Shown here piece after piece: positions 27,565 to 36,520 of a stretch of 64,000 bases of DNA. The notes beneath the pieces were generated by a model. It was not told the origin of the DNA. It was given only the letters and a program-made list of their open reading frames with translations, and searched no databases. The stretch spans positions 248,001-312,000 of the forward strand of contig NZ_CAKKLV010000002.1 of NCBI RefSeq assembly GCF_918698115.1. The letters are read 5' to 3'. Each line of letters begins with the position of its first letter. Positions within the stretch are counted from its first letter, which is position 1. Source of the DNA: Peribacillus sp. Bi96. GTDB lineage: Bacteria > Bacillota > Bacilli > Bacillales > DSM-1321. The translations under genes were made by a program, and so were the position numbers.

Positions 27565-29001
27565 ATGAACGTTGTATTTGCTGCTTCAGAATGCGCCCCT
27601 TTTATAAAAACGGGAGGGCTCGGAGACGTAATAGGCGCGCTCCCGAAAGCGCTAAAAAAACAGGGAGTCCATGTAAGTGTCATCCTACCAAAATATGGGG
27701 ACCTTCCTGACCATTACAAACAAGAAATGAAGCATATGACGAGTATCGAAGTTCCAGTTGGCTGGCGCCAGCAATTTTGCGGAATAGAAAAACTTGTTGC
27801 AAATGGAATTACATATTACTTTTTGGATAATGAATATTATTTCAAAAGACATGGGAGTTATGGTTTTTTCGATGATGGCGAAAGATTCGCGTTCTTTTCC
27901 CGTGCGGTATTGGAGGCTTTACCCTATTTAGAAGAAAAGCCGGATATCATCCACTGTCATGATTGGCAAACCGGACTTGTCAGTGTATTACTGAAAGCCC
28001 ATTATCACAATCATCCTTTCTACAAGGAGATTAAAACGATATTTACCATACATAATTTACGCTATCAAGGAGTTTATTCTAAATCTGTTTTAGCAGAATT
28101 ACTGGATTTGAGTGAGCTATATTTTAATGTCGATGGTCTTGAATTCCATGGAAATGTCAGTTATTTGAAAGCAGGCTTAGCCTTCTCTAACATAGTCACA
28201 ACTGTAAGCCAAAGTTATGCAGAAGAAATTCAAAGTCCCTATTTTGGGGAGAATTTGGATGGTTTTTTACGGAAAAGAAATGGTGACCTTAAAGGTATAA
28301 TCAATGGAATTGATTATGATGAATATGATCCTGTCGCAGATGAATACCTTGCAGTTCCTTTCGATACCTATGAGGGGAAGATGGAGAATAAACGTCAGTT
28401 ACAGGAATCGTTGAATCTTCCAGTCAATGATGGCATTCCGGTTATATCGATGGTGACCAGGCTAGTTGATCAAAAAGGAATAGACCTTATCCTCCATGTT
28501 TTCCATGAAATGATGAACCAAGGAATACAATTCATTCTTTTAGGAACTGGTGAAGAGCAATATGAATCAGCTTTTCGTCATTTAGCTGAGCAGTATCCAA
28601 ATCAAGTTTCGGTAAATACATATTTTGATGAGGGTTTAGCTAGGCGCATATATGCAGGATCTGATTTATTTCTGATGCCATCGCAATTCGAACCGTGTGG
28701 CATTGGCCAACTTCTGGCGCTGCGTTATGGGACTCTTCCGTTGGTGAGAGAGACAGGCGGACTTCGTGATACAGTCATCCCCTATAATCAATTTACTGGT
28801 GAGGGGAATGGCTTCAGTTTTACGAATTATAATGCACATGATATGCTGCATTCAATTGAACAATCTGTTGGGCTGTACAAATTCCAGCCGAAGAGATGGA
28901 AGAAGCTGACCGAAAATGCAATGAAGTTGGACTTCAGTTGGACATCATCATCCTTAAAATATATGGAGCTATATGAAAGCTTGACTCCTGTATTGAAATG
29001 A
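27565..29001 (+). CDS. glgA: Glycogen synthase (ADP-glucose-dependent, GT5)
   Basis: 478 residues. KTGGLGDV at 15-22 is the ADP-glucose-binding signature, followed by IHCHDWQTGLV and FTIHNLRYQGVY. The C-terminal domain carries VTRLVDQKGIDL, and MPSQFEPCGIGQLLALRYGTLPLVRETGGLRDTV, the donor-binding E-x7-E region. Elongates alpha-1,4-glucan. ATG 27565 follows AGAGGAGGTGCGGCA. It is the last gene of the operon: a terminator follows and no glgP is present where B. subtilis has it. Confidence 0.96.
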   Translation: MNVVFAASECAPFIKTGGLGDVIGALPKALKKQGVHVSVILPKYGDLPDHYKQEMKHMTSIEVPVGWRQQFCGIEKLVANGITYYFLDNEYYFKRHGSYGFFDDGERFAFFSRAVLEALPYLEEKPDIIHCHDWQTGLVSVLLKAHYHNHPFYKEIKTIFTIHNLRYQGVYSKSVLAELLDLSELYFNVDGLEFHGNVSYLKAGLAFSNIVTTVSQSYAEEIQSPYFGENLDGFLRKRNGDLKGIINGIDYDEYDPVADEYLAVPFDTYEGKMENKRQLQESLNLPVNDGIPVISMVTRLVDQKGIDLILHVFHEMMNQGIQFILLGTGEEQYESAFRHLAEQYPNQVSVNTYFDEGLARRIYAGSDLFLMPSQFEPCGIGQLLALRYGTLPLVRETGGLRDTVIPYNQFTGEGNGFSFTNYNAHDMLHSIEQSVGLYKFQPKRWKKLTENAMKLDFSWTSSSLKYMELYESLTPVLK

Positions 29002-29020
29002 AAACTGGATAGGCATTACA

Positions 29021-29067
29021 CAAAGCACTTGCGAAAATAAGTCTTCGCGAGTGTTTTGTTTCTTTTA
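29021..29067 (+). terminator. Rho-independent terminator of glgBCDA
   Basis: AAAGCACTTGCGAA / TTCGCGAGTGTTTT stem with one mismatch, followed by a T-rich tract. Confidence 0.8.
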
Positions 29068-29129
29068 CCATCAAATATGGGTATATGTATAGATATATAT
29101 AAAATATTGCTGTGTAGGAGAATGAAAAG

Positions 29130-30635
29130 ATGAAAAGAAGAAGAATGGAGTTCGTATTTTTATTTATTTTAATTGCTGCAGTGTATATGATCCTATTTAC
29201 TGATGTTAGCTTCGACGTGAAGCTATTTTTTATTGGATTATATATTTTTGTTATGTTTATTACGATGTTTTCACTCATGCTGGAAAACAGATTTGCTCAC
29301 GAAACGCTTTTATGGATGTATGTGCTTTTGTTTATTCCGGTATTTGGATATATGTTTTATCTATTTTCTGGTCAGCTCTATTTAAAGGGGTATTTGTTTC
29401 AAAGTAAAAGGAAAAAGGACCGGGAAGAATGGAAGAGTCTTGTCACGCATGTATCTTCACCAGATTTATCGTTCTTGAATAATCATCAGCAAACATTTGC
29501 CGATTTTGCCAAAAATGCATCTGAGACGACCATAAGTACATCATCGCAAACAGAAGTTTTGAAAAATGGCAATGAAACATTTACAGAAATCATTAAACAG
29601 TTAAAAAAGGCTGAAAAATTCATCCATATTGAATATTATATTTTTAGATCGGACAGGCTTGGAACGGAAATTATAGATATCCTGATTGAAAAAGCAAAAG
29701 ATGGTGTGGAAGTTTTATTCATTTTTGATGCCGCCGGCAGTTTAAGCCTTTCAAATAATGAAGTTAAGCGAATGAAAAATGCAGGGATAAAAGCTTATCC
29801 ATTTTCCCCTTTGAAACACGGTTTTTTCAATCAAAAGTTTAATTTTAGGAATCACCGAAAAATCATCATCGTTGATGGCAAAATTGGCTTTGTCGGCGGT
29901 TTGAACGTAGGTGAGGAGTATTTAGGAAGAAATAAAAACATTGGATTTTGGAGAGATACACACATGGTCCTTAAAGGGGAAGCTGTATATATGCTTCATA
30001 CTGTTTTCCTTATGGATTGGGAATATGTCAGCGGAGAAGGTGTATTGCAAGAACGTCCGGAGATTAAAAACAAAATCGAAAAAGGTGATGGAGCTGTACA
30101 GGTTGTAGCAAGTGGACCGGATACACAACAGGGAATCATGAGTGATTTTTACTATTCGCTTATCACTAGTGCTACTGAATCAATCTGGATTGCAAGTCCA
30201 TACTTCGTACCTAACCAAGCGATTAAAGCGGCAATCAAACATGCCGCGATAAAGGGGATACAAGTTAGACTTATGGTTCCGGCAGTAAATGATGGTTTTT
30301 TAACCCAATACGGAAGTCGTTCCTATTTCGGGGAGCTGCTTCAATTCGGTGTAGAGGTATACTCATATAAAAAAGGTTTTTTACATCAGAAGCTTATCAT
30401 TGTTGATGGTGATACCGCTTCTATAGGGACGGCAAACATGGATATGAGGAGTTTTCATTTGAATTTCGAAGTGAATGTCTTTCTTATGGGAACACGTTCC
30501 ATAGATGACCTTGTCAGCCATTACAAAGAGGATATGAAGGATTGCGACAAATTAGATCCAATCATGTATAACAATCGCGGGCTGCTTGAACGTTCAAAAG
30601 AATCATTTGCCAGGTTGTTTTCGAATGTACTCTAA
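29130..30635 (+). CDS. cls: Cardiolipin synthase (phospholipase D family)
   Basis: 501 residues. Two N-terminal membrane segments (about 6-22 and 29-57) plus a PLDc_N linker anchor it. Two HKD motifs are complete: NHRKIIIVDGKIGFVGGLN (His near 241) and HQKLIIVDGDTASIGTANMDMRSF (His near 419). Joins two phosphatidylglycerols into cardiolipin plus glycerol. ATG 29130 has TAGGAG nine bases upstream. It is monocistronic as far as can be seen. Bacilli often carry several cls paralogues, so I leave the number off the symbol. Confidence 0.92.
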   Translation: MKRRRMEFVFLFILIAAVYMILFTDVSFDVKLFFIGLYIFVMFITMFSLMLENRFAHETLLWMYVLLFIPVFGYMFYLFSGQLYLKGYLFQSKRKKDREEWKSLVTHVSSPDLSFLNNHQQTFADFAKNASETTISTSSQTEVLKNGNETFTEIIKQLKKAEKFIHIEYYIFRSDRLGTEIIDILIEKAKDGVEVLFIFDAAGSLSLSNNEVKRMKNAGIKAYPFSPLKHGFFNQKFNFRNHRKIIIVDGKIGFVGGLNVGEEYLGRNKNIGFWRDTHMVLKGEAVYMLHTVFLMDWEYVSGEGVLQERPEIKNKIEKGDGAVQVVASGPDTQQGIMSDFYYSLITSATESIWIASPYFVPNQAIKAAIKHAAIKGIQVRLMVPAVNDGFLTQYGSRSYFGELLQFGVEVYSYKKGFLHQKLIIVDGDTASIGTANMDMRSFHLNFEVNVFLMGTRSIDDLVSHYKEDMKDCDKLDPIMYNNRGLLERSKESFARLFSNVL

Positions 30636-30713
30636 TGGGAAAAATTCAAGATCAATAGTATAGTTGATATGTAATGAAATCATTAGTTGGCTATAAGGAG
30701 AATTAGAGAGATT

Positions 30714-31469
30714 ATGAAATTGGTTTCCTGGAATGTTAATGGAATTAGAGCGTGTGTTAAAAAAGGTTTTTTAGATTACTTTAAAGATGTGGATGCCGAT
30801 ATTTTTTGCCTTCAAGAAACTAAGCTACAAGAAGGACAAATTTCGCTTGAATTGGAAGGATATCATCAATATTGGAATTATGCATTGAAAAAAGGATATT
30901 CCGGTACAGCTATATTCACTAAGGAAAAACCACTTTCAGTGAAATATGGTGTAGGCGGGCAGGATGAGGAACCGGAGGGAAGAATCATAACCCTGGAGTT
31001 CGAGAAATTTTATATGGTGAATGTATACACACCGAATGCCAAAAGGGATTTATCGAGACTTGATTACCGGCTTGAATGGGAAGATGGGATGATTGATTAC
31101 CTTAAAGGACTGGATAAGGTGAAGCCAGTTATCTTTTGTGGCGATTTAAATGTCGCACACCAGGAAATCGACTTGAAGAACCCAAAACCTAATATTGGGA
31201 ATTCTGGTTTCACTACTGAGGAACGCGGGAAGATGTCTGAACTACTTGATGCAGGTTTTATCGATACGTTCCGCCATTTTTATCCGAACCAGGAAGGTGC
31301 CTATACTTGGTGGTCCTATATGAGTAAAGTAAGAGAGCGGAATATTGGGTGGAGAATCGATTATTTTATTGTTTCAAAACGTTTGTCTGATTCTCTAATA
31401 GAGTCTAACATTCACTGCGATATAATGGGCAGTGATCATTGCCCGGTTGTCTTGGAAACAAACCTTTAA
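30714..31469 (+). CDS. exoA: Exodeoxyribonuclease III / AP endonuclease
   Basis: 251 residues, the length of B. subtilis ExoA. MKLVSWNVNGIRA at the N-terminus, LQETKLQ (catalytic Glu), CGDLNVAHQEIDL (Asp/Asn), and DHCPVVLE at the C-terminus (Asp-His pair) are the exonuclease III active-site blocks. Cuts 5' of abasic sites in base-excision repair. ATG 30714 is preferred over TTG 30687 since homologues start at MKLVSWN; the purine-rich AAGGAG is about 13 bases upstream. Confidence 0.95.
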   Translation: MKLVSWNVNGIRACVKKGFLDYFKDVDADIFCLQETKLQEGQISLELEGYHQYWNYALKKGYSGTAIFTKEKPLSVKYGVGGQDEEPEGRIITLEFEKFYMVNVYTPNAKRDLSRLDYRLEWEDGMIDYLKGLDKVKPVIFCGDLNVAHQEIDLKNPKPNIGNSGFTTEERGKMSELLDAGFIDTFRHFYPNQEGAYTWWSYMSKVRERNIGWRIDYFIVSKRLSDSLIESNIHCDIMGSDHCPVVLETNL

Positions 31470-31533
31470 AATCGAATAAATTCGTTTAAATGGGGATACT
31501 ATTGGTTATCCATATTCAACAGGAGGTTAGATT

Positions 31534-31938
31534 ATGAACACATTCATCGTGAGCTTTCATCAAGAAGATAATGTTGACACCATGCAAGTGCAAAAACTGA
31601 CGGCAGCTGAGTTTGAAAAAACAACATCGCGTGGATTTCGCAGATTATTCGAACTGGATACAAATATTGGGTATTTCGTCTTTTTTGATGCAGAAGATGA
31701 TGAGGGGGATTTATCTCATCTTGTTTTACAGTATGAAGAAGATAATCAAGATCCAAGTGATTGTTACTCCTTTTCTAAAAACGATTTTTATGAATTCATG
31801 GCCCTTTATTTACAAGGCATGGATGAAGATGAAGCGGAAGATGATAAAGATGAAGACAACGAAGAGTATGGGCCAATCCATCATCTTGCCCATTTGATGT
31901 TTCATATTGTTGAAGAAGGAAAATCCGTAAAGCCGTAA
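31534..31938 (+). CDS. Acidic hypothetical protein
   Basis: 134 residues, strongly acidic, with a low-complexity Asp/Glu tract near 92-112 (MDEDEAEDDKDEDNEE). There is no signal peptide or membrane segment. The rest (FIVSFHQEDNVDTMQV, FRRLFELDTNIGYFVFFDAEDD) looks folded. An excellent ribosome binding site (CAGGAGGTTAGATT) supports ATG 31534. I do not recognise the family. It is followed 15 bp later by the HNH-like gene, probably co-transcribed with exoA or from its own promoter. Confidence 0.65.
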   Translation: MNTFIVSFHQEDNVDTMQVQKLTAAEFEKTTSRGFRRLFELDTNIGYFVFFDAEDDEGDLSHLVLQYEEDNQDPSDCYSFSKNDFYEFMALYLQGMDEDEAEDDKDEDNEEYGPIHHLAHLMFHIVEEGKSVKP

Positions 31939-31953
31939 CGGCCGTGTGATGAG

Positions 31954-32232
31954 ATGAAAGGTACTTGTGAGCTTTGTAACAGGGATGAGATTGAATTAAC
32001 CATTCATCATTTAACACCAAGAGAGGAAGGCGGCATCCATTTACCAATCGCCTATCTCTGTAAATCATGTCATAAACAGATTCACGCCTTGTACTCTAAC
32101 CGAGAGCTATCCATCCGACTATATAACGTAGTTTTGCTAAAAGATGATGAATCATTAAAAAAATATGTAAAGTGGATTAAAAAGCAACCTGCAACGAAAG
32201 CAGTCAAGTTAAGAAAATCAAAAACCAAATAA
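31954..32232 (+). CDS. Small HNH-domain protein
   Basis: 92 residues. CELCNRDEIELTIHHLTPREEGG and then YLCKSCHKQIHALYSN give the CxxC...HH...CxxCH arrangement of the HNH nuclease fold with structural zinc. No other domain is present. The C-terminus is basic (KAVKLRKSKTK), as expected for DNA binding. Stand-alone HNH proteins in bacilli are uncharacterised. The start at ATG 31954 lacks a strong ribosome binding site, so coupling to the gene 15 bp upstream is likely. Confidence 0.75.
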   Translation: MKGTCELCNRDEIELTIHHLTPREEGGIHLPIAYLCKSCHKQIHALYSNRELSIRLYNVVLLKDDESLKKYVKWIKKQPATKAVKLRKSKTK

Positions 32233-32265
32233 AAGGCAAAAGCCCATGGCTTTTGCCTTTTATTT
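32231..32265. terminator. Bidirectional terminator between convergent genes
   Basis: AAAAGGCAAAAGCC / GGCTTTTGCCTTTT stem with T-run on both strands, serving the HNH gene and the UPF0316 gene. Confidence 0.9.
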
Positions 32266-32786
32266 CAGCTTGCTTTATTTTTCAACCGGTCAAGTAAAAA
32301 TCCGCCTTTAAAATAACGAGGTTCATATGAAATGATAAAGGCCTTAGGCTCAAACTTTTCAACGGTTGCTATCAATTCTTGTTCCCGGTTTCGTTTTGTC
32401 AAGATCTCCATCCGATAACGGTTGCTATCCCTGCCCTCGCCCGTATAAAGAGTGACGCCAAATCCGTTGTTCCTCAATGTATCAACTAACTGTTCATTTT
32501 TGGTTTGAGTATTAACGGTTACATTAATAAAACCAATAGCGAGTTTTTGCTCAATTTTCGTACCAAAAATTATTCCGATTCCAAAACCGACTGCATATAC
32601 AACCATGGCGAGTATGCTTTGGTCACCGCCAAATACTAGGGATAAACCAAAAACGTATATTAACATTTCTGCGATACCCAGTATCGAGGCAAGTATGGTA
32701 ATATTTTTTACTAAGAAAATGGTTCGCAGCGTGTAAATCGGAACATAAATAAGTTGCAATAGTAGAATCAGAAGTATTTCTTTCAA
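32265..32786 (-). CDS. UPF0316 / DUF2179 membrane protein (YebE-like)
   Basis: 173 residues. Three predicted membrane helices occupy about 1-95 (LLILLLQLIYVPIYTLRTIFL, then IAEMLIYVFGLSLVF and VVYAVGFGIGIIFG), followed by a cytosolic DUF2179 domain (NRYRMEILTKRNREQELIATVEKFEPKAFIISYEPRYFKGGF). The combination is characteristic of UPF0316. TTG 32786 on the minus strand follows GAGGTG. Molecular function is unknown. Confidence 0.88.
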   Translation of the reverse strand: MKEILLILLLQLIYVPIYTLRTIFLVKNITILASILGIAEMLIYVFGLSLVFGGDQSILAMVVYAVGFGIGIIFGTKIEQKLAIGFINVTVNTQTKNEQLVDTLRNNGFGVTLYTGEGRDSNRYRMEILTKRNREQELIATVEKFEPKAFIISYEPRYFKGGFLLDRLKNKAS

Positions 32787-32993
32787 TTTAGCACCTCACC
32801 AATATCTTCCAGTATTATTAGATGTTTCTTCTTGGGTATGTTCATTCCATAAGTAACATCTTCCATAATCTAACCACAAAATTATAGGAGAATTCAATGG
32901 GGAATATTATGTATTTTTTGTGTCATATCCATTAACATAGAATAAAAATAATATAAGATTTTTCAATATTCTTTTTTTTATTAATTTGGTATC

Positions 32994-33338
32994 ATTATTA
33001 GTTATGATGGGCGGATATTCAAAGCTAAAGTCAATTCAGAGAATGGAGAAGTATCAGGAAATACTACCTTCCATTATTCACAAGAAGGCTCCATTCTTTC
33101 AGGAAGTTATCTGGGTGGAGAGATTGTTAAAGGGACATTAATAGGGTTTGTCAATATGGATGGATCTCTAGAATTTAGGTATAATCATATCAATGAAAAA
33201 GGGGAAATTAGAGGAGGCAGCTGTTTTTCCACACCAGAGATATTGACTGACGGAAGAATACGATTGCATGAAAAATGGAAATGGTTAGATATTGAGCAGA
33301 CCGAAGGACATTCGATCATTGAAGAACAGGGAAGATAA
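32994..33338 (+). CDS. Small protein annotated elsewhere as 'n-acetylglutamate synthase'; apparent ATT start
   Basis: About 114 residues. From 32994 the frame reads [20 protein letters not shown], then [34 protein letters not shown] and HSIIEEQ, a complete match to a small beta-rich family that databases label n-acetylglutamate synthase without evidence for that activity. Homologues start MINYNGRRF; here the equivalent is ATT-ATT-AGT-TAT, and an in-frame TAA at 32982 excludes an upstream ATG. So the start is ATT 32994 or the gene has lost its start. No good ribosome binding site is visible. ATG 33156 would leave only the C-terminal half. Confidence 0.65.
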   Translation: MISYDGRIFKAKVNSENGEVSGNTTFHYSQEGSILSGSYLGGEIVKGTLIGFVNMDGSLEFRYNHINEKGEIRGGSCFSTPEILTDGRIRLHEKWKWLDIEQTEGHSIIEEQGR

Positions 33339-33362
33339 CTTAATCCAATATAGAAAGGCTTG

Positions 33363-33938
33363 ATGACAATTACGACTATTTGTTTAGTACGGCATGGCCA
33401 AACGGATTGGAATGCACAGGGAAAACTGCAGGGGCAGACCGATATACTTTTGAATGAACATGGAAAAATACAGGCACGGCAATGCGGTGAATTTTTGATG
33501 AAAGAAGATTGGGATGTAATCATTACAAGTCCGCTTATAAGGGCAAGGGAAACGGCTGATATCATTGCTCATTATATGGATGTTCCGGTCATTGAAAAAA
33601 TCGAATTCATTGAAAAGAATTTTGGCGTCGCTGAAGGATTGACATCAGCTGAAAGGGAAGCGAAATACATAGATAAAGTATATCCTGGTCAGGAAAGTCA
33701 AGAATCTTTACGAAACAGGCTGATGAAGGGGCTCCAAGAAATTCAAAAAGAGTTTCCAAAGAAAAGAGTAATACTCGTTGCACATGGCGCTGTGATTCAT
33801 TTTATATTACGGTTGATGTCAAACGAGTCAATCGTTTCCACTGAAATGCGATTGTTTAATGCATGTTTGAGTACGATTAGATTCGAGGCCGATTCTTGGA
33901 TCATAAATGACTTTAATCAAGTAACTCATTTATCATAA
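33363..33938 (+). CDS. Histidine phosphatase family protein (phosphoglycerate mutase-like)
   Basis: 191 residues. LVRHGQTDWNAQGKLQGQTDILLNEHG is the RHG catalytic motif with the phosphohistidine at about 9, ITSPLIRARETADI contains the second Arg, and VLVAHGAVIHFILR the second His. Glu in FGVAEGLTS is the acid. The family includes broad-specificity phosphatases such as B. subtilis PhoE/YhfR; substrate cannot be assigned. ATG 33363 is used; a preceding TTG at 33360 is immediately adjacent. GAAAGG is upstream. Confidence 0.85.
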   Translation: MTITTICLVRHGQTDWNAQGKLQGQTDILLNEHGKIQARQCGEFLMKEDWDVIITSPLIRARETADIIAHYMDVPVIEKIEFIEKNFGVAEGLTSAEREAKYIDKVYPGQESQESLRNRLMKGLQEIQKEFPKKRVILVAHGAVIHFILRLMSNESIVSTEMRLFNACLSTIRFEADSWIINDFNQVTHLS

Positions 33939-34002
33939 TGCTATAACAGATAAATGAAACGAAGGATGCGTTTCACCAACTCATGAAGGAAAGAAGGAAA
34001 TC

Positions 34003-34680
34003 ATGATTAATAAGAAGACGGCAATGGTTTTAGGGGCAACGGGAGTCGTCGGTACCCAGCTCGTTAAACAACTAAGCAATAGCCATAATTATAAGGAAAT
34101 CCACTTACTGACAAGAAGGCATGTGGAAATTAATGAACCGAATTGCACCGTACATACTGTAGATTTCGAACGTTTATCTTCGTTTGCGCATTTATTTAAC
34201 GTCAAGGATGTTTTTATATGCTTGGGTACAACAATCAAGAAGGCAAAATCAAAAGAGGCGTTTCGTAAAGTGGATTATGACTATGTTATGGAGGCGGCGA
34301 AAATCGCAAAGAGCTGCAATGTTGAGAAATTACTCGTCATAACGGCTATGGGAGCCAATTCAAAATCAGCCTTTTTTTACAGTCGTGTAAAGGGCGATGT
34401 CGAAGGCGGACTTCAACAATTAGCCATGAAATCAGTCCATATATTTCGCCCTTCACTACTTCTTGGCGAACGGGAGGAATTCCGGGCAGGTGAGAAGATT
34501 TCAGGTATATTGAGTTCCATCGCCCAATTCATCTTTATTGGACCACTGCGTCCCTACCGTGCCATAGAAACAAAAAAGGTAGCTGCAGCCATGTTTATTG
34601 CAGCCCAAACATCGACTGCAGGCGTTCATCTTTATCATTCTGATGAAATCGAGAAGCTTGCAACTTCGGATGATCAGTAA
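34003..34680 (+). CDS. NAD(P)-binding SDR-like oxidoreductase
   Basis: 225 residues. AMVLGATGVVGTQLVKQL (7-24) is an extended-SDR glycine motif; FICLGTTIKKAKSKEAFRKVDYDYVMEAAK and HIFRPSLLLGEREEFR follow the pattern of the HTATIP2/YwnB-type atypical SDRs. The usual YxxxK is present only as YSRVK (FFYSRVKGDVE, about 126). Role is unknown. ATG 34003 follows GAAAGAAGGAAATC. Confidence 0.8.
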   Translation: MINKKTAMVLGATGVVGTQLVKQLSNSHNYKEIHLLTRRHVEINEPNCTVHTVDFERLSSFAHLFNVKDVFICLGTTIKKAKSKEAFRKVDYDYVMEAAKIAKSCNVEKLLVITAMGANSKSAFFYSRVKGDVEGGLQQLAMKSVHIFRPSLLLGEREEFRAGEKISGILSSIAQFIFIGPLRPYRAIETKKVAAAMFIAAQTSTAGVHLYHSDEIEKLATSDDQ

Positions 34681-35351
34681 GGGATCGCACTTTTGTAATT
34701 CCTTTTGCTTCGCCAGAGGTTCAGGTATTGGGGCGAAGAAAAAGGGCCCTTCTTTTGTTCGAAAGCAACCGGTATAAATTCATTAATCAATAGATAATTT
34801 CAATTGATCTCGCTGAATAGAATCATGTTTAGATAGAAACTTCAATTCCTCAAGTTTTACTAAGCTAAAAGTTAAAACCAAGTTGAATGGTGCGTAAGGT
34901 GCCAGAATCTGGCTTAGGAAATACGCGTCTAAATGAGATTCAGCAGGCTTAAGCCGAGAGCGGAGCGTCCGCTCAAAAACAGTGCACTACGATACAATCA
35001 CCGTTCTATTGGTACACACCTAAACAATTGTAGACAAATTCGATTTTAATCCGGTTTGTATATATCCCGTGAGCCTTTAATTGCGAACGATTTTCTTACT
35101 AAATCATGTCAAGCTGACTAAAAAGAACAAGTTTAACGATGGGGTAAACACTATGTTGGACATTCTTCTTTTGCTGGTGGTCTTTTAATTAATGAAATGA
35201 GAGAAACGACTTTTCAAAGGAAAACGGTATTACTGACTGTAAACTTCGAAAGCGTGGAGGGAAGTCTAAAACAGAGGAATTAGCTACGAACTAGTTTCTG
35301 TTCGTAGACAGTGGATGTGAGTCAATATTTTGGACACAAAAAAGTTAAATC
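34681..35351. other. Gene-free decay region with hairpin and repeat scraps
   Basis: About 670 bp. A CTTCGCC / GGGGCGAAG hairpin with AAAAAGGGCCCTTCTTTTG follows at 34707-34761 and may terminate the SDR gene. At 35026-35075 TGTAGACAAATTCG...CCGGTTTGTATATA is a worn copy of the repeat hairpin seen at 4369, 21272 and 53277. Around 35145-35200 a short frame (HYVGHSSFAGGLLINEMRE) is unrecognised. TTTTGGACACAAAAA near 35332 resembles an IS3/IS150-type end. Confidence 0.45.
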
Positions 35352-36145
35352 TTAAGCTGTATTCCTAATCAAATCTTCAATGGCTTGTGGGATTTGATAG
35401 CCCAAGCTGCTGTGAATTCTTTTTCGGTTATACCAACCTTCAATAAACTGGAACATCGCTAATTTAGCTGTTTGATAGTCTAGATATTGTACGTGGTTGA
35501 CTTCTTCCTTTTTTAATAGGGCATTAAAGGATTCAATACAGGCATTATCATATGGGCAGCCTTTCATACTCAAAGAACGCTTGATTTCAAATGTTTCTAA
35601 TGCTTCATCTATCCATTTATTCTTGAATTCACTTCCACGATCCGTGTGGAATAACATGATCTTATTTAGCTCAACTTTAATGGAAGAAATGCCTTGGTAC
35701 ACTAACTGTGCGTCCTTCCGAGCGCCAGTTCCGTATCCGATAATTTCCAAATTATAAAGATCGACCAATACACAGATGTCATGCCATTTATTCTCGCCCC
35801 TTACATACGTTAAATCACTGACAACCACGCTGTATGCTTCTTCTTGTCTGAACTCTCGGTTTAACTCATTCTTTTTTTTCGATTCGTTACACGTTGAGCC
35901 ATGGGGCTTAAACTGGGCAATCGTATAAGTGGACACGAGGCCTTCTTCTTTCATCACTCGACCAATACGTCTTCTTGAAATCTGATACCCGCATTTCTGG
36001 AGTTCCACTTTAATCTTCCGCGTGCCATAGTTTTGACAGCTGGTATGGAAAATTTCAATTACCTTGGGGGTTACTTCATCTGTTTGTGAAGGTATTTTTT
36101 CTTCATAATAATACGTGATTCTTGGAATCTTAAGGAAGTTGTCAT
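35352..36145 (-). pseudogene. IS3-family (IS150-like) transposase OrfB, 5'-truncated
   Basis: The rve integrase core is intact: DLTYVRG (first Asp), FHTDRGSEFKN (second Asp) and NACIESFNALLKKE (Glu), then RKRIHSSLGYQIP at the C-terminus. From ATG 36008 the open frame gives 218 residues, but the same frame continues upstream without start through YGTRKIKVELQKCGYQIS to LKIPRITYYYEEKIP near 36145, after which homology fades. OrfA and the far inverted repeat are missing, so the element is immobile. The left end is probably TTTTGGACACAAAAA at about 35330. Confidence 0.8.
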
Positions 36146-36149
36146 CATC

Positions 36150-36520
36150 GGTGCTAAAATACCCAATATCAACGGTTAAAAGTTCCCAAAAAACAACAGA
36201 TAATCATCTCATCAGAGTTGGAGTGTTTGAGAGGATGCTGAAGACTGGGGAATTTTATATGTCAGTTAAAGCTGATATAAAGCAAATTCAATATTACAAA
36301 CATTACCTCGCTAGAATATATTACAAAACCATCTTTAGCAGTTATGCATCATTCTGCACAATTCGGTTAGTTTGTCTCATAATTAAATAGTTTGTAATGA
36401 TTTCTTAATGCAAACTTTTGTTTTTTACACATTACATCTTGGCATTGTATTCAATTGTTCACTTTCTTTCGTTAAATGTACTTCTAATTCGTTGTGATTT
36501 TCATGTCTTTTGCACATTCA
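36150..36520. other. Gene-free interval after the IS fragment
   Basis: A plus-strand frame with RVGVFERMLKTGEFYMSVKAD occurs near 36210-36285 but has no ribosome binding site and no recognised homologue; it may be debris of a gene cut by the IS element. No terminator is evident for the AraC gene whose 3' end is at 36521. Confidence 0.35.
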
